Assembly: GCF_026339955.1 (NCBI RefSeq)
Contig: NZ_JAPEPW010000001.1
Location: forward strand, 7,585,001-7,649,000
Reading direction: 5' to 3'
Source of the DNA: Streptomyces sp. NBC_01549
GTDB lineage: Bacteria > Actinomycetota > Actinomycetes > Streptomycetales > Streptomycetaceae
Length of the DNA: 64,000 nt
This document shows, piece by piece, positions 52,502-61,800 of this stretch. Under the pieces are notes generated by a model. It did no database searches and was not told where the DNA came from. It saw only the letters and a program-made list of their open reading frames with translations. The number at the start of each line of letters is the position of its first letter. Within the stretch, counting starts at the first letter, position 1. The position numbers were made by a program, and so were the translations under genes.

Positions 52502-52937
52502 GCACAACTCCCTGGTATCGATCCGTACGGGCCGACGCCTGCCCAGGGGGCCGCGGGGGGAGCGAAAATCTGACCGGCGTGCTCGATGGCAACAGTGCGT
52601 GGCCCCTCTGCGGCCCCGGCACCAGACTGACCTACGGGCTCAACGTCCCAACGAGCTACCGGCGTCGGCGGGCAGGCGCCGCAGCCATGTTTTCACGCCG
52701 GCAAGGCGCACCCGAAGGGAACAGGGGGACTGACCTGCGAAGTTCGATACGGGGAGGCGGAGCCCGGAACCCAGATCAGGGTCCCGGGCTCCGTCGTGTG
52801 GCTGTTGAGCCGGAGACCAGCTCCGCCGGCCACACGGCTGGATGGCTTTGCGCGGCTCGCCGTGCGGCGCCGGAGCCGACGCGCTTGCTGCCTAGGTCGC
52901 TTACACCACTTGGCGGGACGCCATCCGGCACGATGAC
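52502..52937. other. No supported gene; probable non-coding end of IS110
   Basis: 436 bases. IS110 elements carry a non-coding end that encodes a guide (bridge) RNA upstream of the transposase; on this strand that region would lie here. I see no gene. The RNA is not demonstrated by eye. Confidence 0.35.
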
Positions 52938-53690
52938 GTGTCCCGGCGCTCGCACAGCAGTCCGCATCGGCCAGCAGCCGAAATCGAAGTCCTGGTCTGT
53001 GAGTTGCGCAGGGCTCACCCGCGCTGGGGCGCCCGGAGGATCTCCTACGGGATAGAGGTCCGGGGCGTGACGCCGGTGCCGTCCAAAGCCATCGGCCACC
53101 CGCTACTCACCCGTAACAGCTTGATCGTTTTGCAGGAACAGCGGCACGCCCGCAAGTACAAGCGATGGCAACGTGCGGCGCCGATGCACCGGTGGCAACT
53201 GGACCTGGTCGGCGGGATCTACCTCGCTGACGGGCGCGAGAGCAAGATGCTGACCGGCATCGACGACCACTCCCGGTTCCTGGTCGTAGCAGCGGTACTC
53301 GCCGTCCCCTCCGCTTCACCAAGCCGATTCGCGCCGAAGTGCTCTTCGAACGCATCCGCCGTGAGAACGGCATCACCGGACGACGGATCAAGCCGTGCTC
53401 GCCCACCAAGATCGGCAAGATCTAGTGTTTCCATCGCGCCCTGCGCCGCGAACGCCAGGACTGCTGCGGGTCGTTCGCTGATCTACCGGCCGCCCAGGGC
53501 GCCATCGACGCCTGGGTTCATGCCCATAATGACGAGTGCGCCCAAGGCCCTGGACATGGCCACCCCCTCCAGCCTGTTCCGACCCAAGCCGCCTCGGGCC
53601 GTGGCCCCCGGCTCCTCGCTCACGTCGCCCGCAGTCCCGCAGGTGGGCCCGATCACTCCGGCCGAGCAGGTCCCGATGACCCGCGCCCCA
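52938..53690 (+). pseudogene. IS481-type integrase remnant, multiply frameshifted
   Basis: AAEIEVLVCELRRAHPRWGA, ARKYKRWQRAAPMHRWQLDL, VGGIYLADGRESKMLTGIDD and HSRFLVVAAVLA form the start of an rve core. Beyond 53305 the match continues only in other frames (EVLFERIRRENGITGRRIKP, CSPTKIGKI, stop, CFHRALRRE). Non-functional and distinct from the intact IS481 at 30.2 kb. Confidence 0.8.
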
Positions 53691-53700
53691 TATCCACCTC

Positions 53701-53952
53701 ATGGGCAACCGTCCCCGCCTACTCAGCATCGGCGACGAGGACTTCGTCGTCCAGACGGCCACGACCGCCCACGTTCTGGTTTCCGCCGACCCCGGGCAGC
53801 AGGAGATCCGGCTCATCGACATGGACAATCTCGATCTCGTATCGGCAGTCGAATCCGCGCCGGTGCATACCCCGGTGTACGGGGCACCGGAGATCGTGGC
53901 GGGCGCAGCGGGGCCACCACGCCGGCTGACGCGCACGCACTCGGCGTGCTGA
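53701..53952 (+). pseudogene. IS630-like transposase scrap
   Basis: The first 20 codons read GNRPRLLSIGDEDFVVQTAT, nearly identical to GGRPRLLSPDDEDFVIQTAT of the IS630-type transposase at 23.3 kb, then turn into an unrelated stretch (QQEIRLIDMDNLDLVSAVES). A deletion junction of two decayed sequences. Confidence 0.6.
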
Positions 53953-53998
53953 TCTTTCGAGACCCTTAGCGATCCACCGGTTTCGAGGCGATGAGGTA

Positions 53999-54187
53999 CT
54001 GGACTCCCACCCCGCCTATCAACAGGAGCACGCAGACTGTTTTCGACTGCTCTGGATCGATCACCCCACCGACCGCACCAACGAGTGCACTCTGGGCATC
54101 ACATCCCCACATGAACTGCTGGCCGGTCAGCTGTGGGACCTGGCCGGCCAGGGAAGTCAGGCAACCGTACCCGTCGACGGCCACACC
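53999..54187 (+). other. Possible gene fragment of unknown type
   Basis: An open frame reads LDSHPAYQQEHADCFRLLWI then DHPTDRTNECTLGITSPHEL and ends at a TGA at about 54187. It looks like protein but has no start codon of its own and no family that I recognise. A minus-strand alternative with a C-terminal hydrophobic helix covers the same bases. Confidence 0.25.
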
Positions 54188-54374
54188 TGAACCCTCCACT
54201 TCGGGAAGCGAGGCCGGCATCTATCGTCGGCCCACAGGCCAACTCGACCTGGTCACCGACTCCGCCACATTCGAAAGACCTTGTCATGCGCTGATGCCGA
54301 AGAGGTTCGTTGAGTAGTTGACGACGAACGGGTAGGGCGGCATAACTGGCCGCCCCACCCGTGGAGTGCGTCGG

Positions 54375-55214
54375 TCAGCTGACCGTTCGCGCCGCTTCCT
54401 CGATGATGCGGGTGACGGTGCCCGGGTGGGACACGGTCACCGCGTGGGAGGACTTGACCTCCGTAGTGTGGGCGTTGGCGCGCTTGGCCATGTAACTCTG
54501 AAGCTTCCAGGGGATTATCTGGTCATTGGTGGCCACCAGGTCCCAGGACGGGATGGTCTTCCAGGCAGGCTCGGAAGCACCTTCATTGAGAGCGGTGCCG
54601 GTCGCGGGACGCTGGGTGACCGCCATGGTGTCAGCGATGCTCGCAGGGACATCGGCGGCGAACTGGCGGTGGAACTTGGACTGGTCGATGTAGAGGTCTA
54701 CATCCTGGGAGCCGTCAGGCTTGGTGATCGGGACCGGGCGCAGAGCCTCGCCGATCGTGCTGCCGAACTTGCTTGCCAGTTCATTGGCGCTCTCGCCCTT
54801 GTCGGGGAGGAAGGCGGAGGCGTACACCAGCGCCTTGACGTTGGCGGAGCCGTAGGCGGCGTCGCTGATCACCGCTCCGCCGTAGGAGTGTCCGACAAGA
54901 ACCACCGGCCCGTCGATGCTGGCCAGGGCCTCCTTGACGTAGGCGGCGTCGCCGCTCAGCGAGCGCAGCGGATTCGCCACGGCGACCACCGGGTAGCCGT
55001 CCTCCTTCAGCCTCTTGATGACGCCGTTCCAGCTGGAGGCGTCGGCGAACGCGCCGTGGACGAGTACCACGGTGGGTTTGTGCTCCTGCGAGGAAGTGGT
55101 CTTCGCGGCGCTCGCCGGACCGACCGACGTAGCGAAAAGGGCGGCGGCGACCGTTGCCGTGGCCATGAGGGTCAGAGGGATGCGAATACGCCGGTAACGC
55201 GAATGACGGTGCAT
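54375..55214 (-). CDS. Secreted alpha/beta hydrolase
   Basis: 279 residues from ATG 55214, after GAAAGGG. Signal peptide at residues 1-36 (RIPLTLMATATVAAALFATS, ending GPASA). Domain: HKPTVVLVHGAFADASSWNG (oxyanion region), nucleophile VVLVGHSYGGAVISDAA, SAFLPDKGESANELASKFG, acid region WDLVATNDQIIPWKLQSYMA and His in VKSSHAVTVSHPG. Resembles salicylate-esterase-like or haloalkane-type hydrolases of the AB_hydrolase_6 group. The paralogue at 35.3 kb is broken by ISAs1; their upstream regions are also similar, so this is the surviving copy of a duplication. Confidence 0.92.
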   Translation of the reverse strand: MHRHSRYRRIRIPLTLMATATVAAALFATSVGPASAAKTTSSQEHKPTVVLVHGAFADASSWNGVIKRLKEDGYPVVAVANPLRSLSGDAAYVKEALASIDGPVVLVGHSYGGAVISDAAYGSANVKALVYASAFLPDKGESANELASKFGSTIGEALRPVPITKPDGSQDVDLYIDQSKFHRQFAADVPASIADTMAVTQRPATGTALNEGASEPAWKTIPSWDLVATNDQIIPWKLQSYMAKRANAHTTEVKSSHAVTVSHPGTVTRIIEEAARTVS

Positions 55215-56309
55215 GAGAAAGAAGCCCTTTCGAGGGAGAGGTTTCAGCCACGTCCGGACAGATGGACATGGCCGCGGTTGCGGCAGGACGTTGCCGCAAG
55301 CCATGGGGACAGACCGTGGGGGGGGGCAAGCGGGAAGATGTCCGGGGCTTGCCAGGAACCGGCTACGGCCGAGCATCGGCTCGACTCGGTGAATCGATCG
55401 GATTCCCATGCGCGCCTTGGCAGGGTGCCGAGCCACCGTACTGATCGGTTTGCCCACGGTGCTCATCGTGTCTGCGCGGTCTATGAACAGTGGATGAAAC
55501 AAGACCACTGTTCTATAAGCCTGTTGGATCCGCGCGCACGAGCGGGGGAGGGACAGGTCGGACAGTCAGAACTGGACCGGATCGGCTTCGTCAGCGGGCC
55601 ACTCGGCCAGCAGCCAACACTTGCAGAGGATGATTGCCACATCCGTGGAAAGGCCACGGTGGTGCGCCGCGATGACACCGTATCGCTGAGTGAGCAGACA
55701 GCGGCTTCTCTAGGCCAGGCGTGGGACCTGTCGTCACATACTCGTCTGCCGGGCGACGCCCGGCATGTACTCTCGCCGTACGGGGCGAAAGTCCGAGTGC
55801 GTCCAGTATGAGGACTTCCGCCCGGCGCGCCGATGGGACGCACCAGAGGCTGCCCGGGCCGCCCTTCGGGCGGACGACGGCATCCGATGCCCGGGAAGCC
55901 GGTACGACATGGCCGGGCTTCTTGCTGGCGGGCATGGGTACCGAACTGCCGCGTCTGGCGCGGTGTAGCCAGACCGAATGAGGTCGCCGTCCGGGTACAT
56001 CCTTGAAACCGCACCTGGCGACTGGACGACTGAGTGTTTGCAGCAAGAGAGCAGGCACAAGGGCGACGAGGAGCCCGTTGGTAACGGTGGGACGGCGATG
56101 GCTGAGTGCATGCGGTGACTGGGCCGCGACATGCGCAATTCGACCAGAGATGGCGTGTCTACGGCCTGCCCCAGCCGACCAATGGTGATCCGGGGCGGCG
56201 GGGCGGCGAAGCCATGGTTGAGTGGGACCGGTTGACGCCGGTGGTCCGTCTCCCGCTGCAGGTCGGGGTGGCGCGGAGACGGACCGTATGCGTCCGGGAT
56301 GGCGGCCGG
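55215..56309. other. No supported gene
   Basis: About 1.1 kb with overlapping low-quality frames on both strands. The first about 100 bases resemble the upstream region of the broken hydrolase at 35.3 kb and should contain the promoter. Nothing else recognised. Confidence 0.5.
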
Positions 56310-56783
56310 TCAGCCGAACTGGCCGGGCTGGTAGTCCCCGGCGGGCTGCTGGTTGATGACGTTGATGCGGTTGTAGGCGTTGATGACGGCGATGAGGGAG
56401 ATCAGCGCGACCAGCTGCTCCTCGTCGAAGTGTTTGGCGGCGTTCGCCCAGACCGCGTCCGTGACACCACCGGCTGCGTCGGCGATGCGGGTGCCCTGCT
56501 CGGTCAGTTCCAGCGCGGCGCGCTCGGCCTCGGTGAAGACCGTGGCCTCACGCCAGGCCGCGACCAGGTTGAGGCGCTGCGGGGTCTCGCCCGCCACGGT
56601 GGCGTCCTTGGTGTGCATGTCGGTGCAGAAGCCGCAGCCGTTGATCTGGCTCGCGCGGATCTTCACCAGTTCCTGGACAACGGCTGGCAGCGTTGAGTCC
56701 GAAACCGCCTTGCCGGCCGAGTTGATGTGCTTCAGCACCTTGCCGGCGAGGGGGTTGCCGAAGTAGTTGAGACGCGATTCCAC
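56310..56783 (-). CDS. AhpD/carboxymuconolactone-decarboxylase-family protein
   Basis: 157 residues. The redox motif CGFCTDMH (CxxCxxxH) sits near residue 51 in the conserved context VKIRASQINGCGFCTDMHTK. Helices LVAAWREATVFTEAERAALE and FDEEQLVALISLIAVINAYN complete the family fold. AhpD-type proteins reduce peroxiredoxin partners or act as thiol peroxidases. No ahpC is adjacent. Cytoplasmic, single gene. Confidence 0.93.
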   Translation of the reverse strand: MESRLNYFGNPLAGKVLKHINSAGKAVSDSTLPAVVQELVKIRASQINGCGFCTDMHTKDATVAGETPQRLNLVAAWREATVFTEAERAALELTEQGTRIADAAGGVTDAVWANAAKHFDEEQLVALISLIAVINAYNRINVINQQPAGDYQPGQFG

Positions 56784-57613
56784 GATGATCTCCTAGCCAT
56801 GTTGGGGGTACGCACTACTGACCGGGATAGCGGACGAAGTGTGACAGGAAGCCGGGCCCGGTGTGCGGCTGTGCGTCTTATCAGCCGTGTCATCGGTCGC
56901 CCGTTGTCTTCGCCCCGAGGGCGGCGGCCTGCGTTGCGGACCGGTAGAGCCAATTCGGCAACGCCCCGGCGCCCGGACTGGGCGACGGACCTCGGTACGA
57001 CCGGACATGTGCCTCCTGTGCGGCGGCCAGAATCTCACGCCGTCGGACTGACTGCCCGTCACAACCGCTGTCGGGTACGCGCACACCCGACGGACCGAGC
57101 CACCGACCCTGCCCCATCAGGGGAAGCGCACCCAACAGTCAAATACTGGCCGGCCGCAGGTGCGCGGGTATCGGCGGGTGTGGGCTTCGTTGACGGTCCG
57201 CTGGCCGTGCGTGGTGACGGCTGATCCGTCGGCGGCGGCTTTACGCCGCGCGACGAGGGCTCGGGCCGAAGCCATTGGCGTTGCTGTTCGACCCGCGGTG
57301 CGGGGTCGGGTTCACCGTGCCTGAGTACGACGTTGACGAGCTCACTCCCCGGATCGGACTGGCTGCCCGCCCACGGCGCCGACGGCGAATCACTGCCCGG
57401 GGTGGGGCTCAGGGGCGCCGACTTGTTCACCCTCACGGTGTCACAGACCGGGTGGCCTCCCGGTCGTTGTTGGGGAACCGATCCGATTCGGTGCCGTGGG
57501 GAGAAAGGCGGATCATGAGGGTTACTTGTCGGCGGAGATCAGTCTCGTTGGGACATTTCGGCTTCAACCGGACCGACTTGGCGAGTCGTCGTGGCCGTGA
57601 GAGGCGTCGAACC
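56784..57613. other. No supported gene
   Basis: About 830 bases. It should hold the promoters of the AhpD-like gene and of the four-gene operon to the right. An in-frame ATG at 57515 with AGAAAGG upstream could extend the patatin gene, but the codons between have low third-position GC. Confidence 0.5.
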
Positions 57614-58582
57614 ATGACGGGCGACAAGGAGACGCGTCCGCTGTCACCGATCGAGCCGCCCGGGGACCCGACGTCGACGGCCTTGCGCACCCTGCCTCGT
57701 CCCGTTGCCGTGGTGGTGGGCGCCGGTGGCGTGCTCGGAGCGGCGCATGTTGGTGTCGGGTACGCGCTGGAGCAGCGCGGATTCGTCCCGGACATGATCA
57801 TCGGAACCTCGGTGGGCGCCCTCATCGGGGCGATCGGGGCCACCCACCCCGACGGGGCCGCGCCGTGGCTGGACCACGTGTGGACCCAGTTGCGTCGTCG
57901 TGAGGTGTTTTCGCTCGGCCACCTGTCCTCACGGGGCAGCCTCTTCACCGATCGCGGCTTGCGTCGGCTGATCGCCCGGGCTGGACTGCCGTCGCGGATC
58001 GAGCAGTTGGCGGTCCCGTTCACCGCGGTGGCCATGGACCTGGGCACCGGTGCTCCGGCGCTGCTCGACCACGGAGACCTCGAGTCCGCGCTGCTGGCCA
58101 GCGCAGCCATTCCCGGGATGCTGCCCCCGGTGGAGCGTGAGGGCCGGACGCTCGTCGACGGCGGGGTGATCGCCTATGTCCCGGTACTGGCGGCCCTCCA
58201 GGCCGGAGCGGCCAGCGTGGTGGTGCTGTCGACCGGGCCGGAGAGCTCGCCATTGCGCCCAACCATCCCGCGCCGACGTGCCAGTGCGATCGCCGCCAGG
58301 GCCGGGCTGCTGTTGATGCACCATCAGATCGAGCGTGATCTGCACGAGGTGTCCCAGCATATTCCGACCGTCGTGCTGCCGACCGGCATCGAGAACTGGC
58401 CGGCCCCGTGGGACTTCGGCGATTCCCAGCGGCTGATCACCACCGCGTCCCTCGCGGCGGGGCACTTTCTCGACGGGCTGCGCATCAGTGGGCCGGGCCT
58501 GTATCGGGTCGACGATCCACCGGCGACACCGGCGGCCCCGGACAAGGCACGGACTACTTCCGTATCGGGGGTCGGCCGGTGA
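57614..58582 (+). CDS. Patatin-like phospholipase
   Basis: 322 residues from ATG 57614. Patatin core: VAVVVGAGGVLGAAHVGVGY (glycine-rich oxyanion loop), MIIGTSVGALIGAIGA (GxSxG nucleophile Ser) and TLVDGGVIAYVPV (DGG, catalytic Asp), giving a complete Ser-Asp dyad. Patatins cleave acyl chains from phospholipids or other lipids. No signal peptide. First gene of a tight operon: its TGA overlaps the GTG of the glycosyltransferase (GTGA). Start alternative 57515. Confidence 0.93.
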   Translation: MTGDKETRPLSPIEPPGDPTSTALRTLPRPVAVVVGAGGVLGAAHVGVGYALEQRGFVPDMIIGTSVGALIGAIGATHPDGAAPWLDHVWTQLRRREVFSLGHLSSRGSLFTDRGLRRLIARAGLPSRIEQLAVPFTAVAMDLGTGAPALLDHGDLESALLASAAIPGMLPPVEREGRTLVDGGVIAYVPVLAALQAGAASVVVLSTGPESSPLRPTIPRRRASAIAARAGLLLMHHQIERDLHEVSQHIPTVVLPTGIENWPAPWDFGDSQRLITTASLAAGHFLDGLRISGPGLYRVDDPPATPAAPDKARTTSVSGVGR

Positions 58583-59805
58583 GCAGCATCGCGTTCCTCA
58601 ACATCGCCATGCACGGGCACGTCAATCCGACGCTGCCGGTCATAGCCGAGCTTGTTCGGCGTGGCCACTCCGTCACGTATTACACCTCGCCCGCGTTCTC
58701 GGAGGAGATCGAGGCCACCGGTGCGACCGTGTGCCTCTACCCCGGGGGTGACCAACCGCTCCCCGATCCGCCGATGCCGCTCACGATGCTGGACGGACTT
58801 GCGGGCACCGCCGTGGGTCTGCTGCCTGCCGTGCTTTCCGATCTGCGTCGCGTCCGGCCCGACCTGATCGTCCACGGCGCCGCCTGCCCCTGGGGCGCAG
58901 TCGCCGCCCGCGAACTCGAGGTACCGGCAGTAGCGTTGTTCACCACGTTTGCGTTCAACAGGCATGTGCCCAGCCTCAGCCGCGTCTCGCGGGAACTGCT
59001 GGCCGCGGCGGCGACCCGGCCCCGCAATGTCCAGAGCTACGTGCGGTCGCGGTGGGAGCTGTACCGCCGCTACAACACCCGCGGGTTGCCCCTGGTCGAC
59101 TTGACCAACGTACGCCAGCCGCTCAACCTGGTCTTCACCTCGCGCGCGTTCCAAGTCGGCGTCGACACCTTCGACCAGTCGTACCAGTTCGTCGGCCCAA
59201 GCCTTGGCGCCCGTCCACTCGACGCGTCGTTCCCGACCGATCGACTGCAAGCCCCGGTGCTGTACGCCTCGCTGGGCACGGTGTTCAACGCCCACCCGCG
59301 GCTACTGCGCAGCTTCGCCACCGCGCTCGCCCCGCTGGGCGGTACCGTGGTCGTCGCCACCGGGCAGACCGATCCCGCGGCCCTGGGGCCGTTGCCGGCC
59401 AACGTGCTCGCCCGCCGCTTCGTGCCGCAACCGGAGGTGCTGGCCCGTGCCGCGCTGTTCGTCACCCATGGTGGGATGAACAGCGTCAACGAGGCCATGC
59501 ACGCCGGGGTGCCGATGCTGGTGGTCCCGCAGGGCGCAGATCAACCGCTGGTGGCCCGGCGGGTTGTCGAGCTCGGCGCCGGCCTGTCGATCCGTACCGA
59601 GGACGCCGCCCCGGGACCCGTGAACGTCCTGGCCCGACGCCTGCTCGAAGAACCGGGCTTCCGGGACGCGGCTGCCACCTTGCAGGTCGCCCAGCGCGAG
59701 GCCGGCGGCTATATGCGCGCCGCCGACGAACTCGAGCGCTACCTGCTCCGGGTCGGCCGGGTCGGCCGACCGACACCGTCGGATTCCCACAGGAGCGCTG
59801 ACTGA
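58579..59805 (+). CDS. MGT-family glycosyltransferase (GT1)
   Basis: 408 residues from GTG 58579. GT-B fold of the macrolide-glycosyltransferase type: N-terminal acceptor domain (IAFLNIAMHGHVNPTLPVIA, ELVRRGHSVTYYTSPAF) and C-terminal donor domain with PVLYASLGTVFNAHPRLLRS, FVPQPEVLARAALFVTHGGM, NSVNEAMHAGVPMLVVPQGA and DQPLVARRV, the nucleotide-sugar-binding signature. The catalytic His in AMHGHVNP is conserved. It likely moves a sugar from a nucleotide donor onto a hydrophobic acceptor; galU on the opposite strand makes UDP-glucose. Overlaps both neighbours. Confidence 0.94.
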   Translation: MSSIAFLNIAMHGHVNPTLPVIAELVRRGHSVTYYTSPAFSEEIEATGATVCLYPGGDQPLPDPPMPLTMLDGLAGTAVGLLPAVLSDLRRVRPDLIVHGAACPWGAVAARELEVPAVALFTTFAFNRHVPSLSRVSRELLAAAATRPRNVQSYVRSRWELYRRYNTRGLPLVDLTNVRQPLNLVFTSRAFQVGVDTFDQSYQFVGPSLGARPLDASFPTDRLQAPVLYASLGTVFNAHPRLLRSFATALAPLGGTVVVATGQTDPAALGPLPANVLARRFVPQPEVLARAALFVTHGGMNSVNEAMHAGVPMLVVPQGADQPLVARRVVELGAGLSIRTEDAAPGPVNVLARRLLEEPGFRDAAATLQVAQREAGGYMRAADELERYLLRVGRVGRPTPSDSHRSAD

Positions 59806-60296
59806 TGTCGTCCGCTGTTGTCGTCCTGGTGCTGCTCGCCGGGCTGTCTGAATCCGCCGGACGGATCCTGCCCATGGTAGCCACCCGGTACAGCGCGTCT
59901 CGGCCCATTGTGGCCGTCGGGCTACTGCTGACCGGTGCCATGGTCGAGGCCGCTGTGATCGCGCTGTGGCCACGGACCGCATCGGCCGTTGCCGAGCTGG
60001 CGCTGTCCGCTCCATCGTCACCCGCCGAGCTGACCTGGACACCCGGCCTGGTGGCCCCGCTGGTTCTCGCCGCTGTCATCGCATTCCCGATGCTCGGGCC
60101 CCTGTTGCACCTGCTGCTCATCGTGGGGGTCGGAGCCGGCCTCGTCGCCCCACTGTCCGAGATGACGGATCTGGGCTGGTGGGCTGCCGCGGGCTGCGTG
60201 GCCGTAGCAGGAGTCGGGCTTGCCGGTATCGTCGAAGTTGTTCGGAACCTGCTCGTGAAGATCAGTGCCAGCGGGGCGCGGGAGCTGCTGACGTGA
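59805..60296 (+). CDS. Multi-pass membrane protein
   Basis: 163 residues from ATG 59805 (TGATG overlap with the glycosyltransferase). Four or five hydrophobic helices: SSAVVVLVLLAGLSESAG, IVAVGLLLTGAMVEAAVIAL, VAPLVLAAVIAFPMLGPLLH with LLLIVGVGAGLVAPL, and WWAAAGCVAVAGVGLAGIVE. No known family recognised. Integral inner-membrane protein; its position suggests it serves the same lipid/glycolipid process as its neighbours. Confidence 0.85.
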   Translation: MSSAVVVLVLLAGLSESAGRILPMVATRYSASRPIVAVGLLLTGAMVEAAVIALWPRTASAVAELALSAPSSPAELTWTPGLVAPLVLAAVIAFPMLGPLLHLLLIVGVGAGLVAPLSEMTDLGWWAAAGCVAVAGVGLAGIVEVVRNLLVKISASGARELLT

Positions 60297-61231
60297 CCTG
60301 GTTCCTGCTCATTGTCCTGGTGCTCGGTCCGGTCCTGCTCGCCGAAGCTCTGCTGGCCCGTTACGAGGTGCTTGCCTACAGCGCCGGCTGGCGGGCTCCT
60401 ACCACCGAGCTTCCGGAGGGCGTGCCCTACGCCCGGGGTGCCGACCCTGACAGTCCTCCGGATGCCTACCTGGTCTACCTGGACGGCATTGGGAAACGCC
60501 GCGTCCGCGACACCCGGGACGGCGGCCAGCTGGTCAAGGCCGTGATCGCCGGGGCGCCGGAGCTGCGGGTACTGGGTCAGGTGCAGCCCTACTCGCCGCT
60601 GGCCGACCCGCTTGCTGATCGGCCGGTGTGGGCGCGACTGCGTCGCCGCATCGGGCTGCTGTTGTTCCTGCACAATGTCATGCAGATCTTCGTCGCAGCC
60701 GACCACCGGTACCGCCCCTTGTACAACCGGGCCGTCGGCTCCCAGATCGCCACTCAGCTCCGGCTCGCCGGCTACGAGGCCGACAGCGGTATCCCCGTGG
60801 TGCTGCTCAGCTACAGCGGCGGCGCCCAGGTCGCCACCGGCGCGGTCGAGGAACTGCACACCCAGCTACGCTGCCCCCTCCTGCTGATCACCCTCGGTGG
60901 GTTCCACAACGGCGCCAACGACCTCACCCATGCCGAGCACGTGCATCGACTCACCAGCGCGAGCGACCGAATTGAGCGGATCGGGACCTGGATCTTCCCT
61001 CAGCGCTGGCGGCTGTTGCGCGGTAGTGGATGGAACCGGGCTCGCCGCGCCGGGAAGATCACCGTGCATCGGCTCGACCCGGCCACCCACCTCGGGACGC
61101 GCAGCTACATCAGCCCGACGCCTCAGCCGCCCGACGGCCGTAGTTACCTCGACCGCACCACCGACACTGTGATCGCGCTCATCCGTGCCTACCACAACGC
61201 GACCGTGGCGACGGACGACCCGTCGCCATGA
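60293..61231 (+). CDS. Membrane-anchored serine hydrolase-like protein
   Basis: 312 residues from GTG 60293 (GTGA overlap with the membrane protein). One N-terminal transmembrane helix (WFLLIVLVLGPVLLAEALLA), then an alpha/beta-type domain: DAYLVYLDGIGKRRVRDTRD, a putative nucleophile in PVVLLSYSGGAQVATGAVEE (SYSGG) and LLLITLGGFHNGANDL. The conventional acid and His are not certain by eye. The helix would hold it beside the membrane protein upstream. Last gene of the operon, followed by a hairpin. Confidence 0.85.
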   Translation: MTWFLLIVLVLGPVLLAEALLARYEVLAYSAGWRAPTTELPEGVPYARGADPDSPPDAYLVYLDGIGKRRVRDTRDGGQLVKAVIAGAPELRVLGQVQPYSPLADPLADRPVWARLRRRIGLLLFLHNVMQIFVAADHRYRPLYNRAVGSQIATQLRLAGYEADSGIPVVLLSYSGGAQVATGAVEELHTQLRCPLLLITLGGFHNGANDLTHAEHVHRLTSASDRIERIGTWIFPQRWRLLRGSGWNRARRAGKITVHRLDPATHLGTRSYISPTPQPPDGRSYLDRTTDTVIALIRAYHNATVATDDPSP

Positions 61232-61320
61232 GGCCCGACCAGAGCGCGCAGCCCAGGGTTCGGAACGCTTGGCGCGAAGTCGACCTTGCCGGGCGTCTCC
61301 GCCGCGGCGTCGCCGACGCA

Positions 61321-61349
61321 GGATCCCCGGTTTCGCTGACCGGGGATCC
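61321..61349 (+). terminator. Hairpin after the four-gene operon
   Basis: GGATCCCCGGT and its exact complement ACCGGGGATCC (61339-61349) around a 7-base loop, 90 bases after the operon stop. Confidence 0.7.
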
Positions 61350-61529
61350 ACTGCTCTACAGACCACGGTGCCACAGCGGTTCTCCCCGCCCTGTTTGGTC
61401 CGCTGGCGGCCACCCCGTGCTGCGAGGGCCGGCAAGCCCGCCGACGGAGTGGCCAACGGCGCATGGGGTCGGCGGGGTGTTCGGCGGCAGGCTTCATCGC
61501 GTCGTGAGGAATCCGCGACCCAGTGGCGA

Positions 61530-61558
61530 GTAGGGAACGAATCCGACTCGTTCCCTAC
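61530..61558. terminator. Second hairpin between the operon and galU
   Basis: GTAGGGAACGA and its exact complement TCGTTCCCTAC (61548-61558) with a 7-base loop. It may serve either convergent unit. The rest of 61232-61800 has no supported gene. Confidence 0.5.
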
Positions 61559-61800
61559 CGCCATCCCCAACTCTTGTGGAAGGGGCGGACCTTGGGATGC
61601 CCGGTCAATGAGCAGGACGAGGAGCGTTCCCTGCGGTGCTACCCGATCGGTGTGTAACCGCGCACGGCCCAAAGTCTCTCTTCCGCCAAACCACATGTCG
61701 TGCTGATCGATGACGGGTGCGACGACGCGTTGGGGTACCACGAGGTGCTCCCTGTCCTGGGCCCGCTCGCTGCGGGCGGGCCAGGACGGAAAGCGGCTGG

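Noticed and set aside
51140..52573. 477-codon plus-strand frame over the IS110 gene
   Set aside because: Gly/Asp/Val-rich antisense frame typical of high-GC shadows.
54366..55811. 481-codon plus-strand frame over the secreted hydrolase
   Set aside because: Antisense of an alpha/beta hydrolase with a full catalytic set.
55765..56058. Short overlapping frames with CXXC-like or Arg-rich motifs
   Set aside because: Compositional only; no start signals or family match.
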